Part shown: in pieces, positions 24,501 through 35,825 of the stretch
Layout: the number at the start of each line of letters is the position of its first letter
Numbering within the stretch: position 1 is the stretch's first letter
Source of the DNA: Spirodela intermedia
Taxonomy: Eukaryota > Streptophyta > Magnoliopsida > Alismatales > Araceae
NCBI GenBank assembly: GCA_902729315.2
Contig: LR746269.1
Coordinates: forward strand, 1,906,501-1,970,500
Length of the DNA stretch: 64,000 bases
Reading direction: 5' to 3'
Made by a program: the position numbers and the translations under genes
The notes under the pieces: generated by a model
The model's database searches: none
Seen by the model: only the letters and a program-made list of their open reading frames with translations
What the model was told of the DNA's origin: nothing

Positions 24501-24870
24501 TCCCATGGCCAACTTTTAGACTTTCCAATACGATTATCATTTAATTTCCGTATTTTTCATGCCACATGATCATCATCAGCGAGAAATTTCAATATAAATG
24601 ATAAAATTTCATCAGTTGCCAAATATGGAGCAATATATTTTAAAGAACCAGGATAATGATGAAAATACGAGTCAAAAGAGATCAATTTATGGATGATATA
24701 ACATTTCAGACTAAATTCCTGAAGTCATGCCGCACAGGTAAAAATTTAGAATCCTTCCAGAAGAGCTTTCTTAAAACAAAGTCTGCTATATTTATAAAAA
24801 AAATCCACAAGTTAGAGATTTATGTGAATACCTTCCCATCATACTCAAAGGGGTGACCAATCCAGTCTGT
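12310..24870 (-). CDS. Multi-exon type I membrane protein with a cysteine-rich/EGF-like luminal domain (unnamed plant family), 5' end unresolved
   Basis: Fifteen exons join in frame with GT-AG introns: 24870-24832, 23917-23864, 21805-21731, 19532-19467, 19341-19299, 17337-17289, 15120-15027, 14896-14844, 14121-14037, 13970-13868, 13785-13693, 12989-12923, 12816-12750, 12624-12571, 12447-12310 (stop). They give 359 residues. Features in order: DWIGHPFEYDGK; DADLVVRFCKDVETRSQAG; DFGHFSPFNYFTAGSG; IICGKCLNGVCKGDLGCIC, which looks EGF-like; VELAIPC; GFHPRTWEVVYDGLTQLGFE; GTEQTHVSLYLTAM; GEDVHDQPYEV-type beta-rich part; a transmembrane helix near the end (WATFGVISCVFIVLSTVACC); and a 55-60 residue tail (RSRIEHQHGLDALPGMTILS...ERKYGSI). 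This implies a luminal or extracellular N-terminus and a cytosolic tail. The signal peptide and first exon(s) must lie between 24870 and about 26102, but I could not place them. I do not recognise a named function. Introns hold LINE-like debris and a foldback. Confidence 0.8.
12494..12563. repeat. (GA)n microsatellite inside the last intron of the membrane-protein gene
   Basis: About 70 bp GA run, beginning a few bases downstream (minus strand) of the donor at 12570-12569. Confidence 0.95.
15828..16400 (-). mobile_element. Probable LINE (non-LTR retrotransposon) reverse-transcriptase fragment in an intron
   Basis: On the minus strand, 16079-15828 reads SWILHGDEEEHLNHLLCRST and onward to RSYIPMDITEIWRSWGRNWN, which resembles the zf-RVT tail of plant L1-type elements (HLLxxCxxxxxxW). 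Further upstream at 16350-16150 a segment reads CSLLHGQFLLINGGLVKVK, similar to the RT 'xxxSxLINGxxG' region. The frame is interrupted. It lies inside the intron between exons 17337-17289 and 15120-15027. The assignment is by motif resemblance only. Confidence 0.4.
20674..20857. repeat. Foldback element with 24-bp inverted arms and an internal palindrome
   Basis: The left arm CCAAGTGTTGACAACTGTGG (20674 on, to TAAA at 20697) is inverted at 20834-20857 (TTTACCACAGTTGCCAACAC then TTGG) with one mismatch. The left arm is followed by the perfect 16-bp palindrome ACACCTTATAAGGTGT (20697-20712) and the repeated phrase AAGGTGTCAACA. It is intronic in the minus-strand gene and probably a MITE-like insertion. 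Confidence 0.55.
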
Positions 24871-26440
24871 CTGAGAGCATGTCAGGATGTTACAAACATT
24901 ATTTCAAACGAGCCTACCACAGTGCATAGGTACGTTTTTCACAAGTTAAAAGTAAAATAGGATACGAAATCAAAAAGGTGGCTACTATTGTCAAGGGCAT
25001 AACAATTAGAGCTCGGTACAACCACTGCTGCAGACAAGGGAAGTAGAGAGACGATCACTGCGAAAAATATTAAAAATATAACAAGTGATTAATCAGGGGT
25101 CGTTTGTGATTGAATTTACTGCATATAAGATATTTTTTCTATATGTAACATTTCATGAGAAGGCTCACCTATCGTCAGGAAAAAACGAATAAATTTGAAC
25201 GAATAAGCCCACAAAGTCATTCCAGTGCGCATCATTTCTGAAATTGATTAAGACATTATTCACCAAACTACTCGTGCAATTAGAATTTCCAAGGTGACAA
25301 AAGAATGAACACCAATAGACTGATTCCACTAAGTTTGAAGCTGATTCAAACATGAACCCATTTATTAGAAATGCACAACCAAAACTAAGAAACAGGAAGA
25401 GAGGCACGTCTTGGTGATAAGGAAGCAATAAAAGAACAGCTATGATTATAAGTACATGGGAAATGAAACTAAATTCTATTTGGTTATAGCCCAGTTGAGG
25501 GGCATCGGATAGAGTGAAGCAGGTTGATCTGTAGACATACTAGTCAGGAAAACTTCACTCAACAGCAGAGTGACTCCCAGGGAACCCTCCTCATCTGAGA
25601 GTTAAAGAATCACTGAAATAGATGATCAAAGCAAGCGCTGATTGCACTTCATATGCTTTCTATCCGATTCTTAGTTATAAAAACTGACACGCAACGACGT
25701 TTGTAAGACGAGCAAAGTTCGCAGAAGCATTTGAGGAAAAGAAAATGCCACAAAATGAATAGAATCGAGCAAATAAAAGAAAACGCTACAGTGCACTGTC
25801 TGGCCGCCGCATTGTTGGCTCCCGATGCCCAAGACGTGACGGGAGTCGACAGATTCTCTGGATAGAACGAATCACCTGTTCTCGGGCCAGCTGGAAGGCT
25901 CGTCTTTGCATCAGACAGCAAGCAAAATCGAACCGATGATATGGAGACCGAAATTACTCTGCACCTCTGCGATGTACACCCTGAACTCTTCAGGATTTCC
26001 CGAAAATGACTCCTGGAATCGGAAAGAGAGACAACGAGAGTGCCTGTCGGTGTGTGAGACGATGAAAGTCGCTGCGAAGCGGCAACCAAGAGCTTCCTCC
26101 ATTAGAGCGCGCAGAGAGGAGAGAGAGAGAGGGCGGTGAAAGTCGGGCTATCAGATTGTCTCCGAACCAATAATAAACCCGAGAAGAAACGGTCCATTTC
26201 GGGTCCGTTATAGACCCGAAATAGATTCCACGGAAACAGCAGACACAGCAACAAAGGTAGCAGCGAGTGTGTGCTGGGTGCTACCGTCGGCATGGAGGGG
26301 GAGAAGGAAAGGCAGGACCCAGATGGCGGAAGGAAAACCAGGAGTCCTCTAGTTCTCAGCCATGGCATATTGGGCATCTGGTGGGGGAATTGACGCTCTG
26401 GGCGAGAGGGGAGATCTTGATCCGCTCAGGGTCGCGAGAA
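24871..26440. promoter_or_regulatory. 5' region of the membrane-protein gene and divergent promoter shared with the glycosyltransferase
   Basis: The minus-strand gene must begin in this interval. An ATG at 26102 (minus; MEEALGCRFAATF) and one at 26089 open frames of 63 and 146 codons, but neither can be joined convincingly to the 24870 exon. The plus-strand glycosyltransferase starts at 26441. The two genes are therefore divergent, with about 340 bp between the nearest candidate starts, containing the phrases 'GGGTCCGTTATAGACCCG' and 'GAGAGGAGAGAGAGAGAG'. No TATA box is obvious. Confidence 0.45.
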
Positions 26441-29400
26441 ATGGCGAAGCCGGCGTCCACATTGCTATTTCTGTCAAAGAGACGGATCCTGCTGTTGTTG
26501 GTGGTGTTCTCAGTGGCGACGGGTTTGGTCTTCTTCGTCAGGAGCGCCTTTGATACCTGCGATCTGCGGCGCAATGTCAGGGATAGCCTGGAAGTTGAGC
26601 ACGCGGCGAAGGTGGGGCCAAAAGCAGAGGAGAGTCCTCTCGAATTCATGAGGTCCAAGCTCGTTCTTCTCGTCTCCCATGAGCTCTCCCTCTCCGGTAA
26701 GTGCATTTAGTTGAAGATTTTCCCTTTTGGGCTGGAATTAGACAATTTGTTCGAAGTGGATTGAGTGAAGACTTCAGTCTATCACATTGTCTTGGAATAA
26801 CCTCTCTCCATTTCCACTGATTTGAATTTCCCCCTGGAAAATGGTCTCCCTCAATATTTCCTTTCCTTTAACTTTTATTTTTCTCACGAAGTGTGGAAAT
26901 ATTACCACACTCAGCTATTTTAGGCCACGGTTTTGGATTATAAAGAGAAAATAATCTTCAAGAATAGTTCCTCAAAATAGAAGGCTGTTCTTCACCTGTG
27001 GGGATTCTGATCATGACTGGGAGATAGCCACTCATAGATGGTAACGATGCTCCCCTGTCCCCTGGTTCACGCTGATTAAAAATAGAGATGGTGAGGTTTC
27101 TATGTATGGTAATCATGTTTAAACATGTGTCTCGGCATGATAATCATTATTCGATCTATTACAAAGCAATGAATTTCCAGCAAAGGATGGCTTGTTGATT
27201 GATCAGTTGGACAAATGAAGTATCCCGTTCCTAAGGCTAAAGCTATTGAATTCTGTGCTACTAGTTTTATTTACGTTAGAAATTTATTGGATTCACTCCA
27301 CTTATCTACTTATAATTTTTCTGTAAATTTAACAATGAAAAAATATTTGTCTAATGGAAGGACTATTATTCGAAAATTTCACCATGGGGATACCTGAGAT
27401 GTTGAGCATCCTTCAAGACACTTCTATATCTTATTTCGTGCAATTTATTTATGATAAGTTTCATGTAGCATCTCTTAACCTGGTTTCTCAATGTTTAACA
27501 GACGAATGTTATTCACCATAGTCTCTTGTAGAATAATTTCTTGTGCCAAGAGGTGCTATATGAGGTTTTTTTGTGAGTTTGGTCTACTCAGGTCACATAA
27601 AACAAGTTTTATTTTGATGAATATCTTTGAAAATTATGATTTTAATCAATTCGATTATACCCAACTGAATTTTATATCAAGAGAGTAAATGGTAGACCTA
27701 GGGTTAATGTTTTCTCATCTGCATACCTGGAACTTCATATCTTTGGTATATGCATGAGAATAACATAAATGTTAATGAACCTCCATTGCCGTTGCTAAAC
27801 ATTTTGAAACTGAGCGATTTCCTATATTACCCGGCATTCCATTTGGAAATATGTGACTATTTTCAATCACTTTCTCCCTGTGTTTTCTTCCACTTTTGTC
27901 ATATTCTTCAGAAGGTTAGTGCAAATTAGCTTATATGGAACAAAATATTCCTATCATACTGAGAGTAAGAAAACAAAAAAGACAATATTCAACTGGTATG
28001 ACTACCAATCAGTACACATGGAGAAAACAGTGGTCCTTGATAGTCAAGCACTTATGCGGCGGATTTATTAGAGGAAAATTCTCTCTGAGGAGAAAATGAT
28101 TGATGCACAGAGACTGAAAGAGAGGGATTTGAACCCTCGGTGAGCATAATTTCCTGACACACCTGTGAATGTTCCGCCGTCTCATTCCTCTCACTCTCTT
28201 TCCCTTTGAATTTGGGGATTTAGGTAGTGGTTTTAATTTCCTAGTGGAATGGTAACATGGAATTTTGTTTGTATTCCAATGACTATTTTAAGTTTCATAA
28301 CTGGCATGTCCTTCCATATCTATCTTACAACTGAAGGTTTTCTTTGAGCGATAAACATGAGACTGATTATGCGGAAACACCTGGCACAGCATTCTGTGCT
28401 CTTACAAATATATGCGACTCATTTCTCTCTTTGGTCAGAACCCTGTGGTAATGCTAAGATATACATTTCTGAACTTCAGAGGGAAGGTTGTGTATTAATG
28501 CAGTATATACTGCTGAACTTGTAAGAGCATTAGATGATTAAATTTTGTGTTTATTTATTTATTTTGAAATTTTAGAAAATAAGTCTTTCTGGTGGAGAAT
28601 ACACGTGCGTAAGTTAAAAAGAATTACTTTTGACCCTTTTTGGGTGGAGTTTTTTATGGGGATCCTTTAACAGGTTTACTGAGCCTGCTACTTCATGCTC
28701 ACCATTTGTCATGTTGGCTGACCCTCCCATTATTTTCCACCTTTCCCTCACGGGCAGAGGACTTCCTCAGGATGCTACACCTGCCAGTACTAAACAAACC
28801 CCCACATCCTAAGAAAAGAGAGAAAATAGAAGGCAAGCTAAGATGGATCAATGCTAGTAAAAAACCTTTGAACCGTGATATGCACTATCACCTGACGTCA
28901 AAACAGTGTGAAAAGAACTTGGTGTCTTTCTAGAGCATATCTAATTTTATGGAGTGTTTTATTGGCATTTCATTCTTGATGCAGGTGGACCATTATTGTT
29001 GATGGAGTTGGCTTTTCTTTTGAGAGGTGTTGGTGCCAATGTCATATGGATTACTGCTCAAAGACCACTAGAAACGAATGATGTGATTTACAGCTTGGAG
29101 CACAAGATGCTGGATCGCGGAATAAAGGTCGCTCATTGTTGTTGAATGTTTTCAACTTATATATGTGCTTTCCCTGTTATATCCATTTACTCTTTTCTTT
29201 CTAGGGCTTCAATTTTCAACCATATTTTATTAACTTTCTTATCTCTTAATTTTAGATGATTTCTATGTTTCGTCTCCTTGAAAACGGTGGTTTCTTGTCG
29301 GGGATAATAAAAGTCATATGGTATACGAGTGTTTTAATGATTTCTTTTGCGCTATTTCTTTCCTACTTGAACTAATGTTTCAAGTTGCTTTTATGTGTGT

Positions 29401-32400
29401 TTTGATAAATTATTTGTGAAAGAGCAAGCTACTCTTATAGATATTTATTTTTCTTGTCCTTTTTGAGATCTAGACTAACTTGGGATCTCAAATCACAGTT
29501 CGTTGATCTTCTTTGTTATCTTTCAATTGACGTGCTTGTTATGTATTTTGGACTTTACTTATTGCTTCGTGGATAGAATTATACCTTGAATAATGCCTTC
29601 TTCATTTCCTCCGTGTTCTTACATTGTTTTAGGTTTTATCTGCAAAGGGAAAAGAAGCCATTGATACAGCCATCAGTGCTGACCTTGTCGTTCTTAACAC
29701 TGCTGTTGCTGGGAAGTGGCTTGACGCTGTACTTAAGGAACATGTGCCCCAAGTCCTTCCTAAAATTTTATGGTGGATTCACGAAATGAGAGGGCACTAC
29801 TTCAGAGTGGAATATGTCAAACACCTCCCTTTTGTCGCTGGTGCTATGATTGATTCTTATGCAACGGCAGCATACTGGAAAAACAGAACTCGGGAACGTA
29901 TGGGGTACAACATCTTTCTCAGTAAGCTCTTTAGTTTGCAGGCTGTATCATTATCTTTGGAAACTTTTATAGATGGAAACAATAATTGAAAACAATGATG
30001 AAAAAACATATTATACTTTTATTCATTTTTTGAGGGTGAAAAATTGATATGCCTGTTGATATGTTTAATGCTCTTCTCCAATGAAAGAATTACTACATTT
30101 TCTTTCTTTCACTACAATATCATGCCGTATTTATGATTTCTTGGTCATATATTTTTTTCATTTTAGTGTGCTGACATTTAAAAAAGGCATGAAACTATTT
30201 ATCTACCAGCAGAAATATCATGTAATACTGTTTAACGCTAGCTTTGATTATTATCATATCAAGGAGGATGATAGTTCCCAAAATTCATCTAGAGAAAATC
30301 GATATTTGTGGGAAAGAAACTGTTGATCACAATCATGTTTAATGGTCATTTTTCGGACGCTTTTTCCCCTAACTTCTCTTATCACTCCAAGGTTTGAGGG
30401 TGAATCCCAATTGTTTTTTGGTACTTTACCCTAGTGGAAGTTTCTTTGCAGGATAAAGATGCCACAAACGTATGTTGTTCATCTCGGGAACAGCAAAGAA
30501 CTCATAGAAATAGCTGAAGATGATATTGCCAAAAGGATTCTCCGTGATCATGTACGTGAGTCTCTTGGAGTGCGGAAAGAGGATCTTCTCTTTGGGATCA
30601 TCAATAGTACGATTCTCTTACCAATTGAGCCCCTGATTTTCTTGGAAGCTATCTTTCCCACGAGAAATCTTTTCTTCCATCTCGTGCTGTTCATTTCATT
30701 TGAAGTATAAAATATATTCATAGCGAGTTTCTGTCACCTATGTACTTCTATGTGATTGGATGACTCCTGATATTATCTTATAAAAAGAAAGTGATTAAGT
30801 TTCAAAACTAGTCTTAGTGATCTTCAAAATGATATTAACTTTGCAGGTGTCTCGCGGGGTAAAGGACAAGATTTGTTCCTTCAGTCATTTAATGAAAGTC
30901 TGCAATTGATCCATGAGAAGAAACTACAGCTTCCACCAATTTATGCTGTTGTTGTTGGAAGTGATATGAGTGTGCAGACCAAGTTCGAAACAGAATTGCG
31001 CAACTTTGTGATAAAGAGTGGAATCGAGGGCTCTGTTCGCTTTGTCAATAAATCACTTAATGTTGCTCCATACTTGGCCGCAATTGATGTTCTAGTCCAG
31101 AACTCTCAGGTAAGTGTTCAGTGTTTCATAAAACCTTTCCTTGGACTCCTGAAAGTAAAGATATGTTTCGAATTCAATTAAAGGTACTGCTTTAAGTACT
31201 GTTTTTCCGAAGAATTCAGACAATCACTGTGCCCTTACAACCCCCCCAATCAAATGGCTACGATGACTGATTACTTCAAAACAAAAGAAATTAAAAATAT
31301 TTTTTATTTTCTAAGTGCTTTTTGTGGTCATTGAAGCGTGAAATCTAAATTTATGATCATTTTTTGAAATATATTTACAGAAAAGCTAAAAATCATAGCA
31401 CACGTTCTGAAATCTAATTCCTTAATTGATCCTTTTGACATCTGCTTATTTCTTAGCCAGGGACTCCATACATTGGACTTTTAGAAGTTCCTGTGTTTTG
31501 GTTCTTTGTCATCACCAACGCAGCCTTGTCCCATCCACTTTAGTTGGCTGAGGACAGGGTATTCCATCCTAATGACTTTGTCGTAATTCTCTGGCTGGCA
31601 GCACTAATGCCTACCCTCGAATTTGTCTGATGCCTAGCATGGGTCAGCAGGCTATCAATGGCAGACAACTCCTTCTGAATCCGGCTGCTTGAATTTTGAA
31701 AAACAAGCCTCAGCTCTGATGCTGGAATTATAATCCGAATCATGAATTATGAATGCCATCAGTGGATGTGTGATGGGTACTTACAATATGTGAATGATGG
31801 TAGTCCGTGTTCATCTTTTAAGAGATGTTGTGTACGTCACAGTTACTATGATGAGTTCCAAGTTTGCTTTTAAGAGATGTTGCTTTACATCTCTCCTCCT
31901 TTTCCAGCTTGTGGTCGTTGTCAAAGTTGGAATAAAAGTCATCAGATTTTCTAGTGCGGATCTTAGGATATTAACTTGGTGAAAAGCTTTGGATCCTTTT
32001 TTGTAGGGTCGTGGAGAATGCTTTGGAAGAATTACCATTGAAGCAATGGCTTTTAAGCTGCCAGTTCTGGTAAGGTTCCCCGTTTTACTGCAAGTTTTAC
32101 TGGTAAGGTGCTCTCTAATGCTAGCATCAACGAGGCCAGTTTCTCCTTCCTTCTGTGGTGAATCTCTAGTCATGGGCATTGTTGTATATAAAGAACTATA
32201 CTTCATTAGCCACGATCAGATACAAATTAGATCTGCATTAATGTCCAAAGGCATCTGAATATGTTTCTTCATCCAGTATATGTGTAAGCTACTTCCCATG
32301 AAAAGTGGCATTATCTATCCCTGCCCATTATTATTAGGTTTACTCGGGTGTCTCTAGCATTCAGTTTTACCTGGTTATTCTTCTAAATCATGTGTAATAA

Positions 32401-32982
32401 CGTCAAATTTTTATTTTTTAACGCTAGAAATTCTAATTTTTATGATTTAAGATGCTGATGTCTGCACAATCACCGACAAAGTATGAGCTTCGAAGCCAGT
32501 CTATTTCAATTCTTCATAAAATTATGCATATTTTGATGTTATGATTATCGTGTCACATGTAGAATGTTAATTACCCTTTTGTCCTCTGATGTAAACACCC
32601 TTCCGCTTTCAAGTTAATTTGACCAACTTATTGTAGGATGTTATCCCCTTAGAGAACAGGCTGCAGAGTGCTATGTATAGTATAAGTCTATACCTTCAGG
32701 TGAAATTCCTTGATTATGCTCTCACCATTGCCTGAAAATCTTCAGGGCACAGCTGCTGGTGGCACCACTGAGATTGTGGTCGATGGGTCGACAGGATTGC
32801 TGCATCCAGCGGGTAAGGAGGGCATCTCACTGCTGGCGAAGAACATCGTAGATCTCGCCAGGCAGGTAGAGCGAAGACTAGCCATGGGGAGAAAAGGCTA
32901 TGAGAGGATGAAGCAGACCTTTCTGGAGGAACACATGGCTAGTAGAATTGCCGCGGTTTTGAAGGAAGTTCTTCATTTGTGA
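26441..32982 (+). CDS. GT4-family glycosyltransferase (UDP-glycosyltransferase superfamily), seven exons
   Basis: Exons 26441-26696, 28985-29127, 29633-29904, 30452-30606, 30847-31109, 32007-32069 and 32746-32982 (stop TGA) join in frame through GT-AG introns to give 462 residues. An N-terminal signal anchor (RRILLLLVVFSVATGLVFF, about 14-32) suggests a type II Golgi or ER protein. Next come ELSLSGGPLLLMELAFLLRG (start of the GT-B N-lobe), ILWWIHEMRGHYF, YVVHLGNSKELIE, AIINS-like GIINSVSRGKGQDLFL and the GT4 signature E-x7-E (ECFGRITIE, residues 367-375). GTAAGGTTEIVVDGSTGLLH follows in the C-lobe. Length and exon layout fit the plant family represented by Arabidopsis At1g75420 (from memory). 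The acceptor sugar is unknown. An upstream in-frame ATG at 26267 exists, but the preceding residues look like leader sequence. Confidence 0.9.
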
Positions 32983-33274
32983 AGCATGGATACACAACCA
33001 CTCTCTAAATTTTGAGGTATAAATTGAAATCGGGGCACCGTGTCAAAGTGGGTTGATTCCTTTTTTTCTCTCCATAATATGTATCAATTACTTGGATTTC
33101 TCTATCATCAAGCCTTGTAGCAAATTGACCATATGATTTGGTCTCCCTCTCTCTCTCTCTCTCTATCCCACTCTCTGCTACCCTCTCCTATTCACAGCGG
33201 GAATAGATGACCCTTGAAGTCATCAGAGAAGGTGAATTTTCTTGGGAAATGCTTCTTTAGGCAAAAACAGTTAC
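32983..33274 (+). other. 3' UTR and 3' flank of the glycosyltransferase, cut by an amplified unit
   Basis: Sequence from about 33070 (CATAATATGTATCAATTACT) to about 33270 is repeated at 36998-37190 and, from CAAATTGACCATATGATTT, at 59500-59650. In those two copies the similarity to each other continues for another 400 bp. Here it stops at about 33275, where a promoter unit begins. That marks a breakpoint. Confidence 0.65.
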
Positions 33275-33515
33275 TCGTCGGTATCATCCCCTCCTTCTTC
33301 CTCGGTATCATCCTCTCTCTCTTCCTCTCCCCTCCTGACCTGATTTCTCCCCATTTCCATCTCTCCAACTATCCTTTTTTTGCTTTACCCATTTCGGCTA
33401 GGAAGATATCTCGTCCTTCCAACTTCCTCCACTTGTAACCTTCATCCCGTCGTGCACCTACTCGTCGACAGAACTCCCCTTCCCCGTGTCGTCGAGCTGA
33501 ACCTCTCACGGTTGC
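33275..33515 (+). promoter_or_regulatory. Leader of amplified unit copy 2
   Basis: CCTCGGTATCATCCTCTCTC, then TGACCTGATTTCTCCCC (33336-33352), then CCATTTCGGCTAGGAAGATA and GTCGTGCACCTACTCGTCGA, ending at the ATG at 33516. The same ordered motifs precede the ORFs at 55708, 56861, 59017 and 62497 and on the minus strand before 52488. The CT tract and upstream block of a full unit are missing here. Confidence 0.6.
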
Positions 33516-33782
33516 ATGGATCTGGAGGTAAACGAGCGTTCGGCTGCCGTCCTCCTGGCTCCGCCGGGGGGTCGGGATTTCGCCGCATGCGTCGAACAGG
33601 TGACTTGTGTGCAGGCGGAGTCGGTCGATGGCGTGGACGGGGCCAGGAGCCGCGGCTGGGGCCCGGGCTTTGCAGGGCAAACCGCCCGTAATAGGGCCGG
33701 CGACCCCACGACCCAACCCACCCGATCGAAAGATTTAGCCCTGGAGGCATCTACCGTCAACAGTCTGTTTTTTCCCCTATAG
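33516..33782 (+). CDS. Type 2 small signal-peptide ORF, copy a
   Basis: 88-codon frame starting MDLEVNERSAAVLLAPPGGR, then DFAACVEQVTCVQAE and DGARSRGWGPGFAG, rich in Gly/Arg/Pro. Copies at 55708, 56861 and minus 52488 share the MDLxVxVRSAAVLLLLxxLL start and the DNA coding for DGARSRG. This copy has lost part of the hydrophobic core (VLLAPP against VLLLLHVLLAPP). The function is unknown and I recognise no known peptide-hormone motif. The opposite strand also carries an open frame, so coding strand is not proven. Confidence 0.35.
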   Translation: MDLEVNERSAAVLLAPPGGRDFAACVEQVTCVQAESVDGVDGARSRGWGPGFAGQTARNRAGDPTTQPTRSKDLALEASTVNSLFFPL

Positions 33783-33879
33783 GCAACAGTCAAAGAGTAG
33801 AGGAAAAATACTGTTCGAAAATGAAACTAAAGATCAAATATACGCAAAATTATAAGCTGTTATCTCGCGCAATGCATAA

Positions 33880-34800
33880 ATATCGAGAGTATGAGGAACA
33901 TGCTACCATGGAACATACTAGGGTAGATCATCTCCTCATCTTTGTCATCTTTCTCAACGGCGGCATCTTCATCTTCCTGTAACTGGGAGCCACTTCTCGA
34001 GACTACTACCATGGAACAGGAAAGTGACTAACTTTTACAGTCTTGTAGCGTAAGAAATATACTACCCATGTCAACACATGGTCTCAGACATAAGACTATT
34101 TCGACGTTGAGCATCCCCTCCCCCCGTTCAACAAAGAAAGGCACTTGTTTTTTCTTTTTAGCATTTCATCATCCCTACCTTTGTCAACGTCAATAGATGC
34201 TGCTTTGTGGATGTTCAACAAACTGCAAACCTGATATATGGTTGCATTGGAAGCTTGACCTACGGCAGCGTTCCAATCCTGACCAGGTCTACCACTCTAC
34301 ATAAACAGTAGATATTCATGTTTAACGTATATTTTTACAGAGAAATTATTTTTTTAATTTAATCATCTTCTTTTGAAGTGGCTAGCCGTGTAATCATTTG
34401 GTTCTTTTAAAAATCATTTTCAACTTTTTAATCTTTTCACCGAAATTCTATACAAGATCTCGCCATTAATTTATCGATACTTTTTTTTTTTAATCATCTA
34501 ATTCAATGTCTAAGGTTCAAGAAATGAATCCACGACTTCTCCTTCACGTGGGATTGCAAAAGAGGTATCATTCATGTCCACGATCTCTCCATTTCTCTCT
34601 TCTTTGTTAAGCACTCTCCCTTATACTTTTACGAACAAACTCTTCTGAAATTTAAACTTTTCAATGCTCCTACTCTCATCAACAAAGTACTTCTCACCCA
34701 ACAAGTCGGAAAACGTTGTCTTGAAACAAACATGATGAAGATGGAAGTAGAATCGATGCGAAGAGAAAAATGATCTCTAACAATGGACCTGGATGTTTAC
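33880..34800 (-). pseudogene. Gene Y copy 1: exon-like remains of an unrecognised gene
   Basis: Minus-strand translation shows separate coding-like segments in order. First, LVGEKYFVDESRSIEKFKFQ at about 34722-34640. Then IVDMNDTSFAIPREGEVVDS at about 34580-34510. Then DWNAAVGQASNATIYQVCSL followed by LNIHKAASIDVDKGRDDEM at about 34285-34165. Last, an acidic SGSQLQEDEDAAVEKDDKDE at about 33990-33925. The same segments, in the same order, occur at 57960-57220. Conserved reading between the copies, with stops and shifts in both, indicates duplicated pieces of a real gene that is now broken. I do not recognise the family. Confidence 0.5.
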
Positions 34801-35731
34801 CTTTAACTGGCAGCACAATATCAAGAAGGGAGGGGCTGAATTGATAGTGTTTTCATTTTTTCAAGTTTTTCTATTTTCACACACTTCTATCTCTAGGAGC
34901 AATCATGGAAATCAAATTCTTTCTTCTCTTCAACATATTCTTCTTCTTCTTCTTGTTATTCTTACTCGTGTTCTCTTAATTACGATGATCACGAGTAGTG
35001 GCGAATGGATGGAACAGTCTGTTTTCTTCTTTTCCTCTTCCTTTGTTCTTGTCTTTTTTGACACGATCAAAAGCAGTGGCGAGGATAGAGTACCTCGTCC
35101 TTTATCTCATCTTCTTCATCTTGTATTTCTTGTCGTAAAATATCTTGTTCTCCTGTGAACATCCACTTGATTTTCCGTCGTCGAAGTCTTCTTTTATCTC
35201 GTGAAGAACAGCAGGCTTTATCGTCATTGAAGCTCGTATTTTTCTTGGCGAAGATCCAGGTGATTTTCGGTCCTTGAGCTCCTAAGTTTTCTGACGAAGA
35301 TCCAGAAGATTTTGAGACGTTAAACTCCTCGTTTGTCTTTGGATTCCCCAAGACATAGCGACTGGGCGGCACACCCAGATGACTCGTTGATAAACCTAAT
35401 ACTTCTGGTGAGAATGGCTCGTTCGTTTTTCCGCATTCGTTAATCCTTTTCCGTTGCGAGATTCCGTTCGTTTCCCGTCGCGATCTTCCGTCTGTTTTTC
35501 TCTGATCGTTTGTTGTTTACGGTCTTGATTTCTCGTTCGTTTCCCGTCGTGATCTTCCGTCTGTTTTTCGTCGTTCATCCGTTGTTTTTCAGTCTCATTC
35601 GTGAGGTTTTTCTCCGCCGTGTTCGTCCGTGGTTTTGTTCTCCCCCGCATTCGTCACGAGAGCGAGACAGCATTTAATATAACGATAATCTGTAAAGAAT
35701 AAGAGAGTGAATTTAATACTAAAGAATAAGA

Positions 35732-35742
35732 GCGAGCGAGCG

Positions 35743-35816
<74 letters not shown>
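35732..35816. repeat. (GAGC)n then (GA)n microsatellite
   Basis: A short GAGC array passes directly into a GA run of about 70 bp. Confidence 0.95.

Positions 35817-35825
<9 letters not shown>

Noticed and set aside
25169-25237. Possible 5' exon (FVQIYSFFPDDR) of the membrane-protein gene
   Set aside because: Good splice sites, but the only frame that joins the phase-0 exon at 24870 contains TGA, so it was left out.
33506-33793. Minus-strand frame MTVAYRGKNRLLTVDASRAK opposite type 2 copy a
   Set aside because: Not conserved in the other type 2 copies as an open frame; kept only as a doubt about coding strand.
35396-35650. Minus-strand frame with repeated EKQTEDxDGKRT
   Set aside because: Generated by a repeated TTTCCCGTCGxGATCTTCCG DNA phrase; no leader, no homology seen.
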